A stretch of DNA of 64,000 nt from Clostridia bacterium (GCA_017549335.1 JAFYVB010000003.1:1-64000), one strand, 5' to 3'. Numbered from the stretch's first letter, positions 35,114 through 43,268 are shown. Notes: generated by a model from the letters alone, not told the origin. Numbers and translations are program-made.

Positions 35114-35772
35114 TCCTTTCCCTCCCCTTCAAGCACCATGCCGGCTGCCGCCTGCTCGGCTTTCTTTTTGCTGTTGCCCGTTCCGCGGCCCAGTTCTTTG
35201 CCCTGAGAGGAAACGGCCATGGTAAATACCCGCTGGTGGGGCGGGCCTTCTTCCGCGATCATAAAGTATTCCGGCGCGGGAAGCCCCTTGGCCTGCAATA
35301 TCTCCTGCAGACGGGTTTTGTTATCCGTTACCGGCGGGAGCGCCACTTCGCTCTCTTTGGGCCAGAGCGTGCGCACCAGACGAAGGGCTTCGTGGAAGCC
35401 GCCGTCCAGATACACGGCAGCCAGAATCGCCTCCATGGCGTCTGCCAGCACGGCGGGGCGATGACGTCCGCCGCCCATTTCGCAGCCGTGATCCATGCGC
35501 AGGTTTTTGCCCACGTTCAGCTTCGCGGCTACGGCGCTCAACGTTTCTTCACGCACCATGCGCGCACGCAAAAAAGTCATGCCGCCTTCCTCTTTGTCCG
35601 GATGCGCGGCATATACGATATCGCTCATGCACAGCTGCAGCACGGCGTCGCCCAGAAATTCCAGCCGCTGATTGTTATCGCTCCCGCAGGAGGGATGTGT
35701 CAGCGCACGCCGAAGCAGTGACAGATCGCGGAACTCATATCCCAATGCCTCTTGCAAGGCTTTTAAATCCAC
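35110..35772 (-). CDS. rnc: Ribonuclease III
   Basis: A 220-residue RNase III. The catalytic signature QRLEFLGDAVLQL is near residue 35, and the second acidic cluster is in LADAMEAILAAVYLDGG. A double-stranded RNA-binding domain occupies the last 70 residues. It cuts rRNA precursors and double-stranded mRNA regions. The start is a GTG at 35772 with AAGGAG upstream. A terminator lies between acpP and rnc, so expression may come from read-through or a local promoter that I cannot see. Confidence 0.95.
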   Translation of the reverse strand: MDLKALQEALGYEFRDLSLLRRALTHPSCGSDNNQRLEFLGDAVLQLCMSDIVYAAHPDKEEGGMTFLRARMVREETLSAVAAKLNVGKNLRMDHGCEMGGGRHRPAVLADAMEAILAAVYLDGGFHEALRLVRTLWPKESEVALPPVTDNKTRLQEILQAKGLPAPEYFMIAEEGPPHQRVFTMAVSSQGKELGRGTGNSKKKAEQAAAGMVLEGEGKE

Positions 35773-35799
35773 TGTGATTTCTCCTTATTTCCACGCGCA

Positions 35800-35850
35800 G
35801 AAAACGGGCTGCTCATGCGGGCAGCCTGTTTTCCGACCGTGATCGGTCGG
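35800..35850 (-). terminator. Double-hairpin terminator after acpP
   Basis: On the minus strand CCGACCGATCACGGTCGG is followed by a GAAAACAGGCTGC/GCAGCCCGTTTTC stem ending in T residues. It separates acpP from rnc and is probably partial, because rnc-smc-ftsY follow closely. Confidence 0.65.
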
Positions 35851-35854
35851 TTGG

Positions 35855-36082
35855 TTACACCTTCGATTCGATGTACTTGACAACGTCCTCGACGGTCTTG
35901 AAGGTCATGATGGCGTCATCTTCCACCATGATGCCGAAGTTGTCTTCCAGTTCCATGATCAGCACCATCACGTTGGCGCTGTCGGCGCCCAGGTCTTCCA
36001 CCAGGCGGGACTGCAGGGTGATCTTATCCTCGGCAACCTTCAGGTTGGTGTTGATGAGGCCCTTGATTTTTTCAAATACCAT
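35855..36082 (-). CDS. acpP: Acyl carrier protein
   Basis: A 75-residue acidic acyl carrier protein. The phosphopantetheine serine is in the DSA motif of EDLGADSANVM, and the helical pattern is normal. It carries growing acyl chains in fatty acid synthesis, and PlsX encoded just upstream uses acyl-ACP directly. I chose the ATG at 36082, with AGGAGG upstream, rather than an ATG eight codons earlier that overlaps that ribosome-binding site. DSA in place of the usual DSL is a mild deviation. Confidence 0.92.
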   Translation of the reverse strand: MVFEKIKGLINTNLKVAEDKITLQSRLVEDLGADSANVMVLIMELEDNFGIMVEDDAIMTFKTVEDVVKYIESKV

Positions 36083-36128
36083 ATTTGTTTCCTCCTTTGT
36101 AAGCAATTCTATTGCTTGAAAAAACGGT

Positions 36129-37130
36129 TTATTCTTTGGCGCCTGTGAGGGCTGCCTCGATGGCGCCGCTTACGTTACCGCGCACCATGGTGGCGCACTG
36201 GCGGATGGCGCAGGCGATGGCATGGGCATTGGAAGAACCGTGGGCTTTGACCACGGCGCCCTTGACGCCCAGCAGCGGCGCGCCGCCGACTTCGGTGTAA
36301 TCCATGCGCTTTTTCACGCGGCGGAAAGCGGGCTTGGCTACCAGCGCACCCAATTTGCAGCGGGTATCGCTCATCATTTCTTCCTTGATGATGCCCATCA
36401 GCGTGCCGGCTACGCCCTCCATGAATTTGAGGATCAGGTTGCCGGAGAAGCCGTCGGCCACGCATACGTCCGCTACGTCGGCGGTGATGTCGCGGCCTTC
36501 CACGTTGCCTACGAAATGGAAGGGCGCTTCCTGCATCAGCGGATAGGCTTCCTTGGTGAGGGCATTGCCCTTTTCGGCTTCCGCGCCGATGTTGATCAGA
36601 CCCACGCGGGGCTTTTCGATGCCGCGGACGCAGCGCATATAGGCATCGCCCATGATGCCGAACTGGCGCAGATACTCAGGCTTGCAGTCCACGTTGGCGC
36701 CGCAGTCGATGAGCAGGAAAAAGTCCCTGCCGTTGGGCAGGAGGGGGGCCAGCGCGGGACGGTCGATGCCGTCGATGCGGCCCAGACGGAACATACCGCC
36801 CGCCATCACGGCGCCGGTGGAGCCGGCGGATACAAAGCCGTCTGCCGTCTTTTCCTTCAGGGCAAGCATGCCCTTGACGATGGCGCTGTCCTTCATCTGA
36901 CGCACTGCCATGACGGGAGCGTCGTGGTTTGTAATAATCTGCGAGGTATGTTCAAGTACGATGCGATCCTTGAGGTCATCGCAGTCTTTCAGCAGCGGCT
37001 CGATCTGCTTGAGATCGCCCGCCAGAGTTATTTTCAGTTCTTTGTCGGCACGCAGCGCTTCGATGGCGCCTTCCACCGTGCAATGGGGTGCGTTGTCGCC
37101 GCCCATGGCGTCCAGATAAATGTGGATCAT
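36129..37130 (-). CDS. plsX: Phosphate acyltransferase PlsX
   Basis: A 333-residue PlsX that converts acyl-ACP and phosphate to acyl-phosphate for phospholipid synthesis. YLDAMGGDNAPH at the N-terminus, SAGSTGAVMAGG and VADGFSGNLILK are family signatures. The ATG at 37130 begins MIHIYLDAMGG; a longer frame upstream has no homologous residues and would begin at the promoter. fapR, which precedes plsX in Bacillus, is not present here. First gene of the plsX-acpP-rnc-smc-ftsY series. Confidence 0.95.
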   Translation of the reverse strand: MIHIYLDAMGGDNAPHCTVEGAIEALRADKELKITLAGDLKQIEPLLKDCDDLKDRIVLEHTSQIITNHDAPVMAVRQMKDSAIVKGMLALKEKTADGFVSAGSTGAVMAGGMFRLGRIDGIDRPALAPLLPNGRDFFLLIDCGANVDCKPEYLRQFGIMGDAYMRCVRGIEKPRVGLINIGAEAEKGNALTKEAYPLMQEAPFHFVGNVEGRDITADVADVCVADGFSGNLILKFMEGVAGTLMGIIKEEMMSDTRCKLGALVAKPAFRRVKKRMDYTEVGGAPLLGVKGAVVKAHGSSNAHAIACAIRQCATMVRGNVSGAIEAALTGAKE

Positions 37131-37164
37131 GCTATTCGCCGCCTTTGTTTTTGAATCACAGTGT

Positions 37165-37193
37165 ATTTTAACATAAAGCCCCTGATTTGACAA
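37165..37193 (-). promoter_or_regulatory. plsX promoter
   Basis: Minus-strand -35 TTGTCA (37188-37193), 17-base spacer, -10 TAAAAT (37165-37170). Confidence 0.75.
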
Positions 37194-37335
37194 GCATCAA
37201 CCCATCGAATGACACAATGCAGCCGGAATTCTTTCCTTAATTTATAGAAAGGCGGTTTTGAACCCCGGGAAAGGGGCGGTTTGAGGGAGAATGGACATTG
37301 CAGGCATGATTTAACAAAAAAAGCTGAAAAAACTC

Positions 37336-37364
37336 TTGATTTTACGGATTGAATGTGCTATTAT
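37336..37364 (+). promoter_or_regulatory. rpsT promoter
   Basis: -35 TTGATT (37336-37341), 17-base spacer, -10 TATTAT (37359-37364). The stretch 37194-37335 between this and the plsX promoter shows nothing else I can name. Confidence 0.75.
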
Positions 37365-37417
37365 AGCTTTTGCTGGACTATAGCGTCCGGCACCAAGACA
37401 TACAGGAGGCGAAGGAA

Positions 37418-37654
37418 GTGCCGAACATTAAGTCCGCCATGAAGCGCGTGAAGGTGAGCGAGAAGAAGAACCTGCGTAACCGTATGGTTAAGAGCGGTGT
37501 GAAGACTGCTGTCCGCAAGTTCAACGAGCAGGAGACTGCCGAGCAGTATGCCGCCACCACTTCCGCTATTGATAAAGCGGTCGCCAAGGGCATCATCCAC
37601 AAGAACGCTGCCAACCGCAAGAAGGCGCGTCTTGCCAAGATGGTAAAGGCGTAA
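37418..37654 (+). CDS. rpsT: 30S ribosomal protein S20
   Basis: A 78-residue basic S20 protein: PNIKSAMKRVKVSEKKNLRN at the start, then NAANRKKARLAKMVKA at the end, all helical. It binds 16S rRNA early in assembly. The start is a GTG at 37418 with AGGAGG 8 bases upstream. An in-frame ATG at 37370 would add 16 residues unlike any S20 and would lie close to the promoter. It stands alone upstream of the pheS T-box. Confidence 0.95.
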   Translation: MPNIKSAMKRVKVSEKKNLRNRMVKSGVKTAVRKFNEQETAEQYAATTSAIDKAVAKGIIHKNAANRKKARLAKMVKA

Positions 37655-37739
37655 CAGCTTAGAACCACAGTTTTCATCTATTCTTGAATAGTACGGCGCG
37701 CGGGCCGAATAAGCCTTGCGCGTTTGTGCTACAATTCAA

Positions 37740-37980
37740 ACGTTGCAATGACGGAGAACAACCCCTGAAAAGCACGCAGCGCAAAAGAGAAGGCGTGCCG
37801 CCGGCTGAAAGCCGCCTGCGCTGATATCAGGGCATTCGCTCCCGAGCAGACTGCCTGAATGTGCAGTAGGGCGTCCGTTTTGCCCGCGATACAGGGCTGT
37901 GAGCGCAGGAATATTCCTGCGGAAATTGGGTGGTACCACGTTTACATGCGTCCCATGCTTTGGCATGGGATGATTTTTTG
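37740..37980 (+). promoter_or_regulatory. T-box leader, phenylalanine type (specifier TTC)
   Basis: The T-box core GGGTGGTACCACG lies at 37928-37940, followed by the terminator TCCCATGC-TTTG-GCATGGGA with a T run at 37950-37979. The specifier candidate TTC (Phe) stands five bases before CGAGC in stem I, fitting the downstream Phe-tRNA synthetase. This known pair calibrates the two other T-boxes in the window. A TACAAT -10 element at 37730-37735 is probable; its -35 is weak. Confidence 0.93.
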
Positions 37981-37995
37981 TTTTGGAGGATAGGC

Positions 37996-40900
37996 ATGGA
38001 TATCAAAATGCAACTTGACGCCATCCGCGAAGAAGTGAAAAACGAGCTTTCTTCGCTCAGCGATGTGCGCCAGCTGGAAGAAGTAAGACAAAAAGTGCTG
38101 GGCAAAAAGGGCTCCCTCACCGCGCTGCTGCGCTCCATGGGCAGCCTCACTCCCGAAGAGCGCCCCGTCGCCGGTCAGCTGATCAACAAAGGCCGCGAGG
38201 AGATCGGACAGATGATCGACGAGCGCATGGCTGATCTGAAGGCCGTCGAGCGCGCCGAAAAGCTGAAAAAGGACGCCATCGACGTGACCGAGCCCCGCGA
38301 GCTGCCCCGCGTGGGCGTTCCGCATCCCACCTCCCTGGCGCTGGAAGAGGTGCTCTCTGCCCTGACCGGCCTTGGCTTTGACGTGGTGGAAGGCCCCGAA
38401 GTGGAGCTGGATCACTTCAATTTCGAACTGCTGAACCTGCCCAAGGATCATCCTGCCCGCGATGCGCAGGATACCTTCTATGTGGATGACAACATCGTGC
38501 TGCGTACCCACACCTCTCCCGTGCAGGCCCGCACCATGCTCTCCCGCAAGCCCCCCATCCGCATCGCCTGCCCCGGCCGCGTGTTCCGTGCCGACGAAGT
38601 GGACGCCACCCACAGCCCCGTTTTCCATCAGATCGAAGGTCTGGTCATCGACAAGGACGTGACCATGGGCGATTTGAAGGGAACCCTGGATACGCTGTTC
38701 AAAAAGCTGTACGGCGATGACATCGAGACTCGTTTCCGCCCCTCCTTCTTCCCCTTCACCGAGCCCAGCGCCGAGGTCGATCTTACCTGCATCACCTGCC
38801 GCGGCAAGGGCTGCCGTATGTGCAAGGGCACGGGCTGGATCGAAGTACTGGGCTGCGGCATGGTCAACCCCAAGGTGCTGGAAATGTGCGGCATCGATCC
38901 CAAGGAATACACCGGCTTTGCCTTCGGTATCGGCCTGGAGCGCATCACCATGCTGCGCTACGGCATCAAGGATATGCGTCTTCTGTACGAAGGCGATGAG
39001 CGCTTCCTGCGCCAGTTCCGCGAAGGAGGGTTTTGGATCATGAAAGTATCGATGAAATGGATCAATCAGTACGCCGAAATCCCCGTATCGCCCGCCGAAT
39101 ACGAAAGCCGCATGATCATGCGCGGCACGGGCGTGGAAGGCGTGGAATATCTGGGTGAAAATCTGGAAAATGTGGTGGTCGGCCGCGTGCTGACCTGCTG
39201 CGATCACGAAAACAGCGACCATCTGCACGTTTGCACCGTGGACGTGGGCGAAAATGAGCCTCTGCAGATCGTCTGCGGCGCGCCCAACGTAAAGGAGGGT
39301 CTGCTGGTTCCCGTAGCCAAGGTGGGCGCCAAGCTGCCCGGCGGCTTCCAGATCAAAAAGGGCAAGCTCCGCGGTGTGGAAAGCTACGGCATGCTCTGCT
39401 CCGGCCCCGAAATCGGCGTGCCGGTGGAACTGTATCCTTCCGTGGGCGACGAAGGCCTGCTGATCTTCAATGAAGAATATGCGCTGGGCACCGACGTGCG
39501 CACCATCTTCGGTTTGGATGACTACGCGGTGGATTTTGAGATTCTGGCCAACCGTCCCGACTGCCTGTGCTGCTGGGGCGTTGCCCGTGAAACGGCTGCT
39601 GCGCTGGATACCCAGCTCAAGCTTCCCGAAGTGACTGTCAAGGACGTGGGCGGCGATATCGCCGATCACGTGAAGGTCACGGTGGAAAACTTCGACCGCT
39701 GCCCCCGCTACGCCGCCCGCGTCATCAAAAACGTTCGCGTTGCGCCTTCGCCCGCGTGGCTGCGTCAGATTCTGCATGCCGCCGGCATGCGTTCCATCAA
39801 CAACATCGTTGACATCACCAACTTCGTCATGCTGGAGACCGGCCATCCCATGCATGCCTTTGACCTGGATAAGGTGCGCGGCCGCCACATCATCGTGCGC
39901 AATGCCAAGGCCGGCGAAACGCTGCGCACGCTGGACGGCAAGGATCATGATCTGCAGGAAAGCGATCTGCTGATCTGCGACGCCGAAGGCCCCACGGGTC
40001 TGGCCGGCATCATGGGCGGCGAGGAGAGCGAGATCAAGGAAGGCACCCGCGAAGTCATGTTCGAGTGCGCCACCTTTGATCGCACCGGCACCCGCCAGTC
40101 CACCCGCCGCATGGGCATCCGCACCGAATCCAGCGGCCGCTTTGAGCGCGGCGTAAGCAACCAGACCATCATGACGGCGCTTCAGCGCGCCTGCCAGCTG
40201 GTAAATCTTCTGGATGCCGGCGACGTGGTAGGCGGTCATTACGACTACTACGAAACCCTGGAAGCCCATCAGCCCATCGTTTGCTCCGTCAAGCGCATTG
40301 CCGCCCGCACCGGCGTTGAGATCACCGCCGAGCAGATGGTCAAGGCCCTTACGAAGCTGAATTTCACCGTGGAATACGATGGAAACGATACGCTTACCGT
40401 TACCGCGCCCGACTACCGTCAGGACGTGGAGCTGGAAGCCGACATCTGCGAAGAAGTCCTGCGCATGGTGGGCTATGAGCACATTCCCTCCACCCGTCTG
40501 CGCGGCGAAACCACTCAGGGCGGCCTCAATCCCCTGATGCAGCGCAAGAAGAACATCCGCCGCGTGATGAGCGGTCTGGGCTACGACGAGATGATGACCT
40601 TCTCCTTCGTGAGCAAGAAGTCCATCGCCGCTCTCGGTCTGCCCGAGGATGACGCCCGTATGCAGCCCCTGATGCTGCGCAATCCCCTGGGCGAGGATAC
40701 CTCCTGCATGCGCACCACGCTGGCTCCCGATATGCTGCGCATCCTGTCGGGCAACTACAACCACGGCAACGAGTGCGCCATGCTCTATGAATTCGGCACG
40801 CTCTTTGATGCCACCCGCCGCACCGAGGAGGGTCTGATCACCGAGTCTCCCGCCCTGTCTCTGGGCGCCTACGGCAAGGGCCTTGATTTCTACTCCATCC

Positions 40901-41436
40901 GCGGCGCCGTGGAAGCGCTGCTCAAGACCGAAGGCATCGAATGCAAGATCGTGCCCGGCGCGGATTGCTACTATCATCCCGGCCGCAGTGCCCGTCTGGT
41001 TTGCGGCGACAAAGTGATCGCCCAGCTGGGTCAGGTACATCCCGATATCACCGCTGCCATGGATCTGCCCGAAGTCACCCTGCTGGCGGAGGTGGACATG
41101 GTTGCCATGTATGACTACGCGGCTGTGATGGGTCACGTCAAGCCCATTTCCCGCATGCAGGCCGTGTCCCGCGACATCGCGCTGGTCATGAAGGAAGAGG
41201 TCAATTTGGGTCCCGTGATGGATACCCTGCGTGAAGCCGGCGGCGCGCTGCTGGAAGACATTCGCCTGTTTGACGTGTTCCGCGGCAAGCAGCTGGGCGA
41301 CGGGCTCAAGAGCTGCGCCTTCTCGCTGATCTTCCGCTCTCCCGATCAGACACTGACCGAAGAGCATCTGGCGCCCATTATGAAAAAGGCGCTGAAACTG
41401 TGCAAGGAGCGTCACGAAGCGGAAATTCGCTCGTAA
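37996..41436 (+). CDS. pheST: In-frame fusion of phenylalanyl-tRNA synthetase alpha and beta (PheS-PheT)
   Basis: One open frame of 1146 residues. Residues 1 to about 341 are a complete PheS (FYVDDNIVLRTHTSP, GFAFGIGLERITM, ending DERFLRQF), where PheS normally stops. A bridge of about seven residues (REGGFWI) leads into a complete PheT from M349: tRNA-binding domain, B3/B4, B5 and the C-terminal FDX-ACB domain. The bridge encodes an AGGAGG site 10 bases before the PheT ATG at 39040, so separate PheT could still be made by internal initiation. A single change in the TGG codon at 39034-39036 (TGA to TGG) would explain the loss of the stop. Sequencing error is possible. GGAGG precedes the ATG at 37996. 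Confidence 0.9.
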   Translation: MDIKMQLDAIREEVKNELSSLSDVRQLEEVRQKVLGKKGSLTALLRSMGSLTPEERPVAGQLINKGREEIGQMIDERMADLKAVERAEKLKKDAIDVTEPRELPRVGVPHPTSLALEEVLSALTGLGFDVVEGPEVELDHFNFELLNLPKDHPARDAQDTFYVDDNIVLRTHTSPVQARTMLSRKPPIRIACPGRVFRADEVDATHSPVFHQIEGLVIDKDVTMGDLKGTLDTLFKKLYGDDIETRFRPSFFPFTEPSAEVDLTCITCRGKGCRMCKGTGWIEVLGCGMVNPKVLEMCGIDPKEYTGFAFGIGLERITMLRYGIKDMRLLYEGDERFLRQFREGGFWIMKVSMKWINQYAEIPVSPAEYESRMIMRGTGVEGVEYLGENLENVVVGRVLTCCDHENSDHLHVCTVDVGENEPLQIVCGAPNVKEGLLVPVAKVGAKLPGGFQIKKGKLRGVESYGMLCSGPEIGVPVELYPSVGDEGLLIFNEEYALGTDVRTIFGLDDYAVDFEILANRPDCLCCWGVARETAAALDTQLKLPEVTVKDVGGDIADHVKVTVENFDRCPRYAARVIKNVRVAPSPAWLRQILHAAGMRSINNIVDITNFVMLETGHPMHAFDLDKVRGRHIIVRNAKAGETLRTLDGKDHDLQESDLLICDAEGPTGLAGIMGGEESEIKEGTREVMFECATFDRTGTRQSTRRMGIRTESSGRFERGVSNQTIMTALQRACQLVNLLDAGDVVGGHYDYYETLEAHQPIVCSVKRIAARTGVEITAEQMVKALTKLNFTVEYDGNDTLTVTAPDYRQDVELEADICEEVLRMVGYEHIPSTRLRGETTQGGLNPLMQRKKNIRRVMSGLGYDEMMTFSFVSKKSIAALGLPEDDARMQPLMLRNPLGEDTSCMRTTLAPDMLRILSGNYNHGNECAMLYEFGTLFDATRRTEEGLITESPALSLGAYGKGLDFYSIRGAVEALLKTEGIECKIVPGADCYYHPGRSARLVCGDKVIAQLGQVHPDITAAMDLPEVTLLAEVDMVAMYDYAAVMGHVKPISRMQAVSRDIALVMKEEVNLGPVMDTLREAGGALLEDIRLFDVFRGKQLGDGLKSCAFSLIFRSPDQTLTEEHLAPIMKKALKLCKERHEAEIRS

Positions 41437-41443
41437 ATGATTC

Positions 41444-41474
41444 AAAAGGGAACAGCAAAAGCTGTTCCCTTTTT
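41444..41474 (+). terminator. Intrinsic terminator after pheS-pheT
   Basis: AAAAGGGAACAGC, AAAA loop, GCTGTTCCCTTTT. It ends 13 bases before the ATG of the next gene and overlaps the approach to its ribosome-binding site. Confidence 0.85.
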
Positions 41475-41486
41475 CAAGGAGATCCT

Positions 41487-42119
41487 ATGCAAATTCTCTA
41501 TCACGATCAGGATCTTGCCGTGATCGTAAAGTCGGTCGGGCTGGACAGCGAGAGCGCCGTGCCCGAAGAGATCAAAAAGCGGTTGGGCGGCGAATGCTTT
41601 GCCGTGCACCGTCTGGATCTGAATGTGGGCGGCGTGATGGTCTATGCCCGTACAAAAAACGCCGCCGCTGCGCTGTCGCGCTGTATTCAGGAAGGTGCGA
41701 TGGTGAAGGAATACGTCGCCTTTGTGCGGGGCGAAGCGCCCGAAAGCGGCGAGTTTACCGATCTTTTGTGGAAAGACAAGGCAAAAAACAAGGTGTTTGT
41801 GGTAAAGCGTGAGCGCAAAGGCGTAAAGGAAGCGCGGCTTGCGTTTGTGCGCCTTGCTGTGGATGATGGGCGTTCGCTGGTGCGCATCCGGTTGCACACC
41901 GGCCGCAGCCATCAGATCCGCGTGCAGTTTGCCTCCCGCGGATATCCGCTGCTGGGGGATCACAAGTACGGCGCACGGGACGAAATGACTGCGCCGCAGC
42001 TGTTTTCCTGCTGCATCACCTTCCCGTGGAAAGGGAAAATGCTGCGTTTTGAAAAATTGCCCGATTGGGCAGTATCAGACTGTCAAAGAACTAAAAACAA
42101 ACTCGGCGGGATGCAATGA
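41487..42119 (+). CDS. RluA-family 23S rRNA pseudouridine synthase, altered C-terminus
   Basis: A 210-residue pseudouridine synthase. The catalytic motif HRLDLNVGGVMVYA contains the usual aspartate, and RLHTGRSHQIRVQFASRGYPLLGDHKYG is the conserved RNA-binding/active-site stretch (given here as a motif region around residues 133-160). There is no S4 domain, so it is the short RluA-like type. AAGGAG precedes the ATG at 41487. The last 14 residues come from an inserted palindromic element. A second copy of the DNA encoding KLPDWAV, followed at once by TAA, lies 257 bases downstream, which suggests the gene once ended there. Function is probably retained. Confidence 0.85.
   Translation: MQILYHDQDLAVIVKSVGLDSESAVPEEIKKRLGGECFAVHRLDLNVGGVMVYARTKNAAAALSRCIQEGAMVKEYVAFVRGEAPESGEFTDLLWKDKAKNKVFVVKRERKGVKEARLAFVRLAVDDGRSLVRIRLHTGRSHQIRVQFASRGYPLLGDHKYGARDEMTAPQLFSCCITFPWKGKMLRFEKLPDWAVSDCQRTKNKLGGMQ
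42054..42075 (+). repeat. Direct repeat flanking the MITE-like element, left copy
   Basis: AAATTGCCCGATTGGGCAGT plus AT, coding for KLPDWAV in the RluA-type gene. It is 21/22 identical to 42311-42332. Confidence 0.85.
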
Positions 42120-42310
42120 AGGGGCGCAGCTCCTTCATTTTCATTCCGCAGCGGCGGCGTGTACGGCGCGAGGAGCAGCCGTGAGGCTGCTTCCTCTATC
42201 ATTTTCCGGCCGTGAGGCATAGCCGAACAGGAAAATGATGTTCCCGAATGAAAGGATGCTTTTGCTTCCTTTCATTCGCAGGTTGTCGAAAATACTTTTT
42301 CGACAACCTG
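42076..42310. mobile_element. MITE-like palindromic insertion at the 3' end of the RluA-type gene
   Basis: A 235-base non-coding element between two 22-base direct repeats. Its ends are imperfect inverted repeats: CAGACTGTCAAAGAA at the left, and CAGGTTGTCGAAAAA read inward from the right. Inside are five hairpins in a row: 42115-42139 (AATGAAGG/CCTTCATT), 42170-42196 (GAGGAGCAGCC/GGCTGCTTCCTC), 42198-42239 (ATCATTTTCC/GGAAAATGAT), 42246-42277 (GAATGAAAGGA/TCCTTTCATTC) and 42280-42309 (AGGTTGTCG/CGACAACCT). No transposase frame is present. The element supplies the present stop codon of the RluA-type gene. Confidence 0.75.
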
Positions 42311-42332
42311 AAATTGCCCGACTGGGCAGTAT
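42311..42332 (+). repeat. Direct repeat flanking the MITE-like element, right copy
   Basis: AAATTGCCCGACTGGGCAGT plus AT, followed by AA so that the frame reads KLPDWAV-stop, like the presumed original end of the RluA-type gene. The remaining gap to 42517 has a GTATAAACG/CGTTTATAC hairpin and CTGCAGC/GCTGCAG at 42421-42442, and no gene. Confidence 0.85.
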
Positions 42333-42517
42333 AAACGAACGTTTATACAGCATTTACAAAACGTTCACAAGTTCCCCGATGCAATTCATACTCAATTCAT
42401 ATTTCCGTGTTTTAATAATCCTGCAGCATGAAACTGCTGCAGCGACGGACAGCTGCGCACGCCTCTCCGCGCACCTGTCCGTTCGCTTTTTTACAAAAGA
42501 GAAAGAAGGTTTTTCCC

Positions 42518-42850
42518 ATGATTTTCGGCAACAAAATGCAGCAGGTGGAGCGTGCTGCCGCTAAGAGAAACAGCAAAAAACTCATCGAACTGGCGCAGTG
42601 CAAAAAGCCCGAGGTGGCGCTGGCTGCGGTTGAGGGCCTCGGCAAAGCCGGCGGCGAAAATGCTGTCAATTATCTGGTCACACAGCTGCGTAATATCAAT
42701 CCGCAGTTCCGCGCTGCCGCAGCGCTGGCGCTGGGAAATATCGGCGATCCCCATGCCAAGGCGCACATCCACGGCGCCTTGAAATTCGAAAAGGATGAAG
42801 CCACGGTCAACGCCATGCATCAGGCGCTGCGCAAGATTGCCGACTACTGA
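42518..42850 (+). CDS. Small HEAT-repeat protein
   Basis: A 110-residue all-helical protein. Two to three HEAT-like repeats are visible, for example VALAAVEGLGKAGGENAVNY and FRAAAALALGNIGDPHAKAH, each a helix pair about 30 residues long as in PBS lyase HEAT repeats. Such proteins usually mediate protein contacts; no enzymatic motif is seen. I chose the ATG at 42518, with GAAGG upstream; the open frame extends 30 codons further, but into the hairpin region. It lies 25 bases before the next gene and is probably cotranscribed with it. Confidence 0.75.
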   Translation: MIFGNKMQQVERAAAKRNSKKLIELAQCKKPEVALAAVEGLGKAGGENAVNYLVTQLRNINPQFRAAAALALGNIGDPHAKAHIHGALKFEKDEATVNAMHQALRKIADY

Positions 42851-42875
42851 TCTCAAAGGAGGTTGAACGGACGAA

Positions 42876-43202
42876 ATGAAAGCTGAACGTCTGGTGGGTG
42901 AAAAAATCCACCACACCGTCTTTGGCTGCGGACTTGTCACCCGCACGCGCGGAAACGATTACATCGTTGCAGACTTTGACGGTACGGAGCGTATGTTTGA
43001 ATACCCGGCCGCTTTTTCACAGTATTTGATGGTGGATGCGGAGGAGCTGCGTCCCTTCCTGCCCGTATGCACGCCCCCGGCGAAGAAGGAGCATTCCCTC
43101 CGCCGCGGACGCCCCATGAAAACGAAAAAGGGCAGCGAGGGCTTTATCCGCGATGAGTACGATACCTACATTCTGGCGGATATCGCAGGCTGCACGCTGT
43201 AA
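42876..43202 (+). CDS. Uncharacterised protein with a CarD/Tudor-like N-terminal domain
   Basis: A 108-residue protein. Residues 5-52 (VGEKIHHTVFGCGLVTR, then IVADFDGTERMFEYPAAF) resemble small SH3/Tudor-like domains of the pattern VxHxxFGxGxV...F...F.YP.AF that occur at helicase and nuclease ends. The rest is basic and likely flexible (RRGRPMKTKK), so nucleic acid binding is possible. AGGAGG stands about 13 bases before the ATG, rather far; a TGA four codons upstream excludes an earlier start. No close functional match comes to mind. Confidence 0.65.
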   Translation: MKAERLVGEKIHHTVFGCGLVTRTRGNDYIVADFDGTERMFEYPAAFSQYLMVDAEELRPFLPVCTPPAKKEHSLRRGRPMKTKKGSEGFIRDEYDTYILADIAGCTL

Positions 43203-43208
43203 AAACAA

Positions 43209-43237
43209 TTGTTTTTATCATTCCTGTATGCTACAAT
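43209..43237 (+). promoter_or_regulatory. Promoter of the second PHP gene
   Basis: -35 TTGTTT (43209-43214), 17-base spacer, -10 TACAAT (43232-43237). The start point falls in the hairpin 43238-43263. Confidence 0.6.
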
Positions 43238-43268
43238 AAACGCACAGGCTATCCTGTGCGTTTATTTT
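43238..43268 (+). terminator. Hairpin with T-rich tail between two genes
   Basis: AAACGCACAGG, CTAT loop, CCTGTGCGTTT, then ATTTT. It probably terminates the HEAT/Tudor-like pair. It also overlaps the start of the next transcript. Confidence 0.7.

Noticed and set aside
37655-37735. Intrinsic terminator after rpsT
   Set aside because: GGCGCGCGGGC and GCCTTGCGCG can pair only imperfectly and no clean T run follows; I could not support it.
37942-41445. Open frame antisense to the whole pheS-pheT fusion
   Set aside because: Shadow of a conserved gene; no ribosome-binding site and no domain. It does not bear on whether the fusion is real.
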